From Bradyrhizobium sp. (GTDB lineage: Bacteria > Pseudomonadota > Alphaproteobacteria > Rhizobiales > Xanthobacteraceae): 8,980 nt of DNA. Below, in pieces: positions 5,192 through 8,980 of this stretch; positions within the stretch are counted from its first letter, which is position 1, and each line of letters begins with the position of its first letter. Where the stretch lies: positions 1 through 8,980 of the forward strand of contig JAICIT010000064.1 of NCBI GenBank assembly GCA_025960445.1, in the 5' to 3' direction. The notes under the pieces are model-generated. The model saw only the letters and a list, made by a program, of their open reading frames with translations, did no database searches and had not been told where the DNA came from. The position numbers and the translations under genes were made by a program.

Positions 5192-6313
5192 CTATCGGCA
5201 CCCGCTGATGGCGCCATCCTCGCGCATCATTTCCACCAGCATCCCTTCGCGTAAACCGCGATCAGCTACCCGCAGGCGGGGCAGCGGAAACGCCTGCCGG
5301 ATCGCATCGAGAATTGCGCACCCAGCCAACACCAGATCGGCGCGTTCGATGCTGATGCAATTGTTGCTCGCCCGTTCGCGATAGCTCATTCCGAGAAGCC
5401 GCGCGATGGTCGAGTTGATGTCGGCATCGCTCAACCAGACCCCGTCTATCCGCCGCCGATCGTATCGCACCAGATTGAGGTGGACGCCGGCGAGCGTTGT
5501 CACGGTGCCCGAGGTGCCAAGCAGGTGCATCTCCCTGAGATCGCTGCCGTGCTCGGCCGCGAAAGGCGAGACGTGTTGCGCGACTTCCTGGATCATTTGC
5601 CCGTAGGATTCAGGCGTCACGTCCTTGCCGCCGAAATGTTCGGCCAGTGTGACGACGCCGAGCGGAATTGACATCCATTGCTTGATGCTGGGTGCACCAT
5701 CTTTCTGGTCCGGGTTGCGCTCGATCCGAACCAATTCGGTCGATCCGCCACCGATATCGAACAGAATGGCGCCCCTGCCGTTTGGGTCCAATAGAGGCGA
5801 GCAGCCGATCACCGCGAGGGCCGCCTCGGTCTCCCGATCGATCACCTCCAGCCGGATGCCGGTTTCGGCCTCGACCCGGTTGCGGAAGCTCTCGGCGTTG
5901 GAGGCGGCGCGGCAGGCCTCGGTGGCGATCAGCCGCAAGCGCCTGGCATTTTTCGAATTGATCTTGTCCCGGCAGATGCTCAGCGCGGCGATCGCGCGAT
6001 CCGCCGCGGCTTCACTGATGCAGCCGGTCGCGGAGATGCCCTCGCCTAGCCGAATGATCCGCGAGAACGAGTCGATGACGCGAAATCCCTCTCCTGTGGG
6101 ACAGGCTATCAGCAGGCGGCAATTGTTGGTGCCAAGATCGAGCGCTGCGTAGACGCCGGTCCCCGCGGCCGGAGCGGCGACGGAAACGCCGCCTCGAAAC
6201 GGCGCTTGTCCATAGCCGTTCGGTGTCACTGCTTGGCCGCCGCCACGCAGCGGCCCTTGGCCGACGTCTCCGCGCGGCACAGCGCCAGCGCGAAGCCGCG
6301 CATCATCGTTCAT
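5192..6313 (-). CDS. ppx: Ppx/GppA family exopolyphosphatase/phosphohydrolase
   Basis: Cytoplasmic enzyme of the ASKHA superfamily, predicted to release phosphate from the ends of inorganic polyphosphate and/or hydrolyse pppGpp to ppGpp; sequence alone does not separate the two. Of 373 residues, about 55-365 form the Ppx/GppA core. It shows the first phosphate loop ALDLGTNNCRLLIA (57-70), Glu132 in ATEACR (equivalent to the catalytic Glu of E. coli Ppx), the IDRETEA segment (158-164), and the second phosphate loop LFDIGGGSTELV (184-195). The C-terminal HD-like domain of E. coli Ppx (about 510 residues) is absent, as in the short alphaproteobacterial form. Residues 1-52 are a Gly/Pro/Arg-rich, probably disordered tail. 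GGAAAG lies 11 bases before the ATG at 6313. The gene is divergent from the molybdenum-hydroxylase gene and leads into rlmE. Confidence 0.92.
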   Translation of the reverse strand: MNDDARLRAGAVPRGDVGQGPLRGGGQAVTPNGYGQAPFRGGVSVAAPAAGTGVYAALDLGTNNCRLLIACPTGEGFRVIDSFSRIIRLGEGISATGCISEAAADRAIAALSICRDKINSKNARRLRLIATEACRAASNAESFRNRVEAETGIRLEVIDRETEAALAVIGCSPLLDPNGRGAILFDIGGGSTELVRIERNPDQKDGAPSIKQWMSIPLGVVTLAEHFGGKDVTPESYGQMIQEVAQHVSPFAAEHGSDLREMHLLGTSGTVTTLAGVHLNLVRYDRRRIDGVWLSDADINSTIARLLGMSYRERASNNCISIERADLVLAGCAILDAIRQAFPLPRLRVADRGLREGMLVEMMREDGAISGCR

Positions 6314-6317
6314 TGAC

Positions 6318-6370
6318 AGTTTCTTTCCGCGGCCGTGAGGCCCACGAGGAATTTTTCGTTCACAGAAACT
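6318..6370 (-). promoter_or_regulatory. Inverted repeat in the ppx leader
   Basis: AGTTTCT (6318-6324) and AGAAACT (6364-6370) are perfect 7-bp inverted repeats. In the ppx message they would pair the leader with bases just after the Shine-Dalgarno GGAAAG, and a further TTCC/GGAA pairing could cover the site itself. A leader hairpin limiting ppx translation is possible. A weak promoter-like pair (TTGCGC, 16 bases, TAAAAG) lies upstream of it on the minus strand. Confidence 0.3.
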
Positions 6371-6511
6371 TTTAGCAGCGCGGGGCTTTGGCGCAACAGC
6401 CGTTCACATAGGACCATGCCCAATCAGCCGTTGTCGTCCGTAGATCGGTACGTTATCTGGGGTGGGAAGCGGGAGAAAATCCTGCAAAATCGAGCATTTC
6501 AGGGATATTCA

Positions 6512-8887
6512 ATGCAGGATCAACCTTCTTCATCCTCTCTGGAAAACTCTATCGCACTGCAAAAATTCGGGCTCGGACAGCCGGTCCTCCGCAAGGAGGA
6601 TGACACCCTGGTGCGCGGCAAGGGCAAGTACACCGACGACTTCAACCTGCCCGGCCAGGCCTATGCGTGGATTGTACGATCCACCCACGCGCACGGGATC
6701 ATCCGCGCTATCGACACCTCAGCCGCAAAGACAATGCCCGGCGTGCTCGGGGTCTGGACCGGGACGGATCTGGTCGCGGCCGGTTATGGCCCCTTCACCT
6801 GCGGTCTTCCGCTCAAGAACCGCGACGGCACGCCTTTGTTGCAGACCAACCGCACCGCGCTGATGACCGACAAGGTGCGCTATGTCGGCGATCCCGTGGC
6901 CTTCGTGGTGGCAGAGACGCTGGCGCAGGCGCGCGATGCCGCCGAAGCGATTGTGGTCGATGTCGATCCGCTGCCTGCCGTCACCGATCCTGCGGAAGCG
7001 GCAAAAGCGGGCGCGCCGCAGCTTTACGAGCACATCCCCAACAACGTCGCGCTGGACTATCACTATGGTGACGCCGCCAAAGTAGAAGCCGCGTTCGCCA
7101 GCGCCGCGCATGTGACAAAGCTCGACATCGTCAACACGCGGGTCGCCGTCGTCCCGATGGAGCCGCGCGCCGCGCTTGCATCCTATGACAAGGCCAGCGA
7201 GCGCTACACGATTCAGCTTCCGACCCAAGGCGTCGCCGGCAACCGTACCAACCTCGCCAAGAATATCCTGAAAGTTCCGAACGAGAAGGTTCACCTGCTG
7301 ACACCGAATGTCGGCGGCTCGTTCGGTATGAAGAACGTCAACTATCCGGAATATGTCTGCATCCTGCACGCGGCAAAGCTTCTTGGCCGTCCGGTGAAAT
7401 GGACCGACGAGCGCTCGACCAGCTTCCTGTCCGACAGCCACGGGCGCGCACAAAAGATTCATTGTGAGCTCGCGCTCGATGCCGAGGGCAAATTTCTCGC
7501 AGTCAAGGTTTCAGGCTACGGCAATCTTGGCGCCTATATCACCGGCGTCGCGCCAAGCCCGCTCTCGCTAAACATCGGCAAGAACCTCGCCAGTGTGTAT
7601 CGCACGCCGCTGATGACCATCGATATCAAGACGGTGCTGACCAACACGACATTGATGGGAGCCTATCGCGGCGCCGGTCGCCCGGAGGCGAACTACTACA
7701 TGGAGCGGCTGATCGACCGCGCCGCCGACGAGATGGGCATCAACCGCCTGACGTTACGCAAGCGAAATTTCATCAAGCCCGCGCAGATGCCGTTCGCGGC
7801 GTCCTCCGGCGTCACCTACGACAGCGGAGACTTCCAGGGCGTGTTCAACAAAGCGCTCGAGATTTCCGATCACGCCAATTTCCCGAAGCGTAAAAAAGAA
7901 AGCCGCAAGCGCGGCAAGCTCCGCGGCATTGCCATCGGCTCGTATCTCGAAGTCACCGCGCCTCCCGGCGTCGAGCTCGGGAAAATCGTGTTCGAGCAGG
8001 ACGGCTCGGTGCGCCTGATCACCGGCACGCTCGATTATGGCCAGGGCCACGCTACTCCGTTTGCACAGGTGCTCTCCACCCAGCTTGGCGTGCCCTTCGA
8101 CAGCATCAAGCTCGAACAGGGTGACAGTGACATCGTGCATACGGGCAACGGCACCGGCGGCTCGCGCTCGATCACCGCCAGTGGAATGGCCATCGTTGAA
8201 GCATCGAGGATCGTCATCGAGAAGGGCAAACGCGCCGCCGCTCACATGATGGAAGCAGCCGAAAGCGACATCGAATTCGCGAACGGACGCTTCACGATCG
8301 CCGGTACCGATCGCAGCATCGATATTCTTGAGCTCGCCCGTCGCCTGAAAGACGGTAAGATGCCGGAGGGAATGCCCTCGTCCCTCGACGTGGACCATAC
8401 CACCGAGGCGGTGCCATCAACCTTCCCGAATGGCTGCCACGTCGCGGAAGTCGAGATCGACCCCGAAACCGGCATCGTGCAGATCGTTGGCTATACCGGA
8501 GTCAACGACTTCGGCACCATCGTGAATCCGATGCTGGTGGCCGGACAGTTGCACGGCGGCGTGGCGCAAGGCATCGGGCAGGCGCTGATGGAGTGCATCA
8601 GCTACGATTCGAGCGGACAGCCGATCACCGGCTCCTTTATGGACTATGCGATGCCGCGCGCCGAAGACATTCCGATGATGGCGGTCGGCGATCATCCGGT
8701 GCCAGCCAAATCCAATCCACTGGGCACCAAAGGCTGCGGCGAAGCCGGTTGCGCGGGCAGCCTTTCGACCATCGTCAACGCAGTCGTCGACGCGCTGTCT
8801 GAATACGGCATCAAGCATATCGACATGCCGCTGACACCTGAGCGGGTCTGGCGCGCGATCAGCGATGCAAAGAGCAAGGCGGCGTAG
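6512..8887 (+). CDS. Molybdopterin-binding large subunit, xanthine dehydrogenase/CoxL form II family
   Basis: Catalytic subunit of a molybdenum hydroxylase, 791 residues, the normal length. These enzymes hydroxylate aldehydes, purines or N-heterocycles with water, passing electrons to 2Fe-2S and FAD subunits. Landmarks in order: FGLGQPVLRKEDDTLVRGKGKYTDD (family N-terminus, 19-43; key residues P24, R27, D30/D31), VRYVGDPVAFVVAE (122-135), VGGSFGMK (267-274, cofactor loop), AYRGAGR (384-390), EIDPETGIV (648-656) and GTKGCGEAGCAGS (738-750) with the catalytic Glu744. AYRGAGR marks form II; true CO dehydrogenase has AYxCSFR, so this is not a CO oxidiser by motif. ATG 6512 is chosen because AGGG stands 7 bases upstream and family homology starts soon after. 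The frame stays open back to 6335, but those 59 codons are promoter-like sequence. No FAD or iron-sulphur subunit gene is adjacent. The substrate is unknown. Confidence 0.92.
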   Translation: MQDQPSSSSLENSIALQKFGLGQPVLRKEDDTLVRGKGKYTDDFNLPGQAYAWIVRSTHAHGIIRAIDTSAAKTMPGVLGVWTGTDLVAAGYGPFTCGLPLKNRDGTPLLQTNRTALMTDKVRYVGDPVAFVVAETLAQARDAAEAIVVDVDPLPAVTDPAEAAKAGAPQLYEHIPNNVALDYHYGDAAKVEAAFASAAHVTKLDIVNTRVAVVPMEPRAALASYDKASERYTIQLPTQGVAGNRTNLAKNILKVPNEKVHLLTPNVGGSFGMKNVNYPEYVCILHAAKLLGRPVKWTDERSTSFLSDSHGRAQKIHCELALDAEGKFLAVKVSGYGNLGAYITGVAPSPLSLNIGKNLASVYRTPLMTIDIKTVLTNTTLMGAYRGAGRPEANYYMERLIDRAADEMGINRLTLRKRNFIKPAQMPFAASSGVTYDSGDFQGVFNKALEISDHANFPKRKKESRKRGKLRGIAIGSYLEVTAPPGVELGKIVFEQDGSVRLITGTLDYGQGHATPFAQVLSTQLGVPFDSIKLEQGDSDIVHTGNGTGGSRSITASGMAIVEASRIVIEKGKRAAAHMMEAAESDIEFANGRFTIAGTDRSIDILELARRLKDGKMPEGMPSSLDVDHTTEAVPSTFPNGCHVAEVEIDPETGIVQIVGYTGVNDFGTIVNPMLVAGQLHGGVAQGIGQALMECISYDSSGQPITGSFMDYAMPRAEDIPMMAVGDHPVPAKSNPLGTKGCGEAGCAGSLSTIVNAVVDALSEYGIKHIDMPLTPERVWRAISDAKSKAA

Positions 8888-8903
8888 CGCTCCTCGCGCC
8901 AAT

Positions 8904-8980
8904 CTAGGCGGCCGCCTGCTCGCGCGGTTGATAGATCGCGATGTGCTGACAATGCGCCAAAGGCGTGCGCCCGTTGGCGA
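8904..8980 (-). CDS. C-terminal end of an unidentified protein (partial)
   Basis: The minus strand is open from the window edge to a TAG at 8906-8904. It encodes 24 residues ending TPLAHCQHIAIYQPREQAAA. Codons have G or C in most third positions, as in the neighbouring genes, and the other two minus frames continue as antisense to the molybdopterin-subunit gene. The stop is 16 bases from that gene's stop, a tight convergent arrangement. I do not recognise the family. The start lies beyond the window. Confidence 0.5.
   Translation of the reverse strand, partial: ANGRTPLAHCQHIAIYQPREQAAA

Noticed and set aside
6335..6511. 59-residue N-terminal extension of the molybdopterin subunit
   Set aside because: It starts at a GTG beside the ppx start, runs through the divergent promoter region and has no family similarity. 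The ATG at 6512 has a ribosome binding site and fits the family start.
6719..8398. Long antisense frames inside the molybdopterin-subunit gene (247 and 214 residues)
   Set aside because: They are shadows produced by the GC-rich codon use of the real gene and show histidine/arginine-rich, domain-free sequence.
1..8980. CRISPR array, phage genes, transposase, toxin-antitoxin or defence system
   Set aside because: No short regularly spaced repeats, transposase motifs or known defence domains are visible in any frame.

Overview
The window looks like chromosome of a Bradyrhizobiaceae-type alphaproteobacterium (Bradyrhizobium, Rhodopseudomonas or a close relative). The support is GC-rich coding sequence, an rlmE product and a short Ppx/GppA of rhizobial type, a PEPxxWA-CTERM surface protein, and intergenic repeats of a kind I recall from Bradyrhizobium genomes. 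The genus is an inference from memory, not from a search.

Layout. Positions 1-646 hold no convincing gene. They are a mosaic of two repeat families: one over about 1-328, then copy A of a second over 329-646. Next come three accessory genes: a leftward PEP-CTERM secreted protein (742-1764) ending at a hairpin terminator, a divergent AraC-family regulator (2002-2997), and a leftward DsbA-fold/2-hydroxychromene-2-carboxylate-isomerase-like protein (3283-3894) convergent with the regulator. Copy B of the second repeat (4094-4415) closes this block in the same orientation as copy A. A leftward housekeeping pair follows: ppx (5192-6313) and rlmE (4437-5144), 47 bp apart and probably one operon. 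Divergent from ppx is a 791-residue molybdenum-hydroxylase large subunit (6512-8887). The last 77 bases hold the C-terminal end of an unidentified convergent gene.

How the parts may work together. The AraC regulator and the PEP-CTERM gene share a 237-bp divergent promoter region. It contains a 21-bp-spaced direct repeat that fits an AraC-type operator beside the regulator's own promoter, and a near-match half-site over the likely -10 of the PEP-CTERM gene. The regulator may therefore control itself and the surface protein. The large subunit has no small (2Fe-2S) or medium (FAD) subunit beside it within the window. No defence, phage, CRISPR or biosynthetic system is visible. The most unusual material is non-coding: two direct copies of a structured repeat of about 320 bp flanking the three-gene accessory block.
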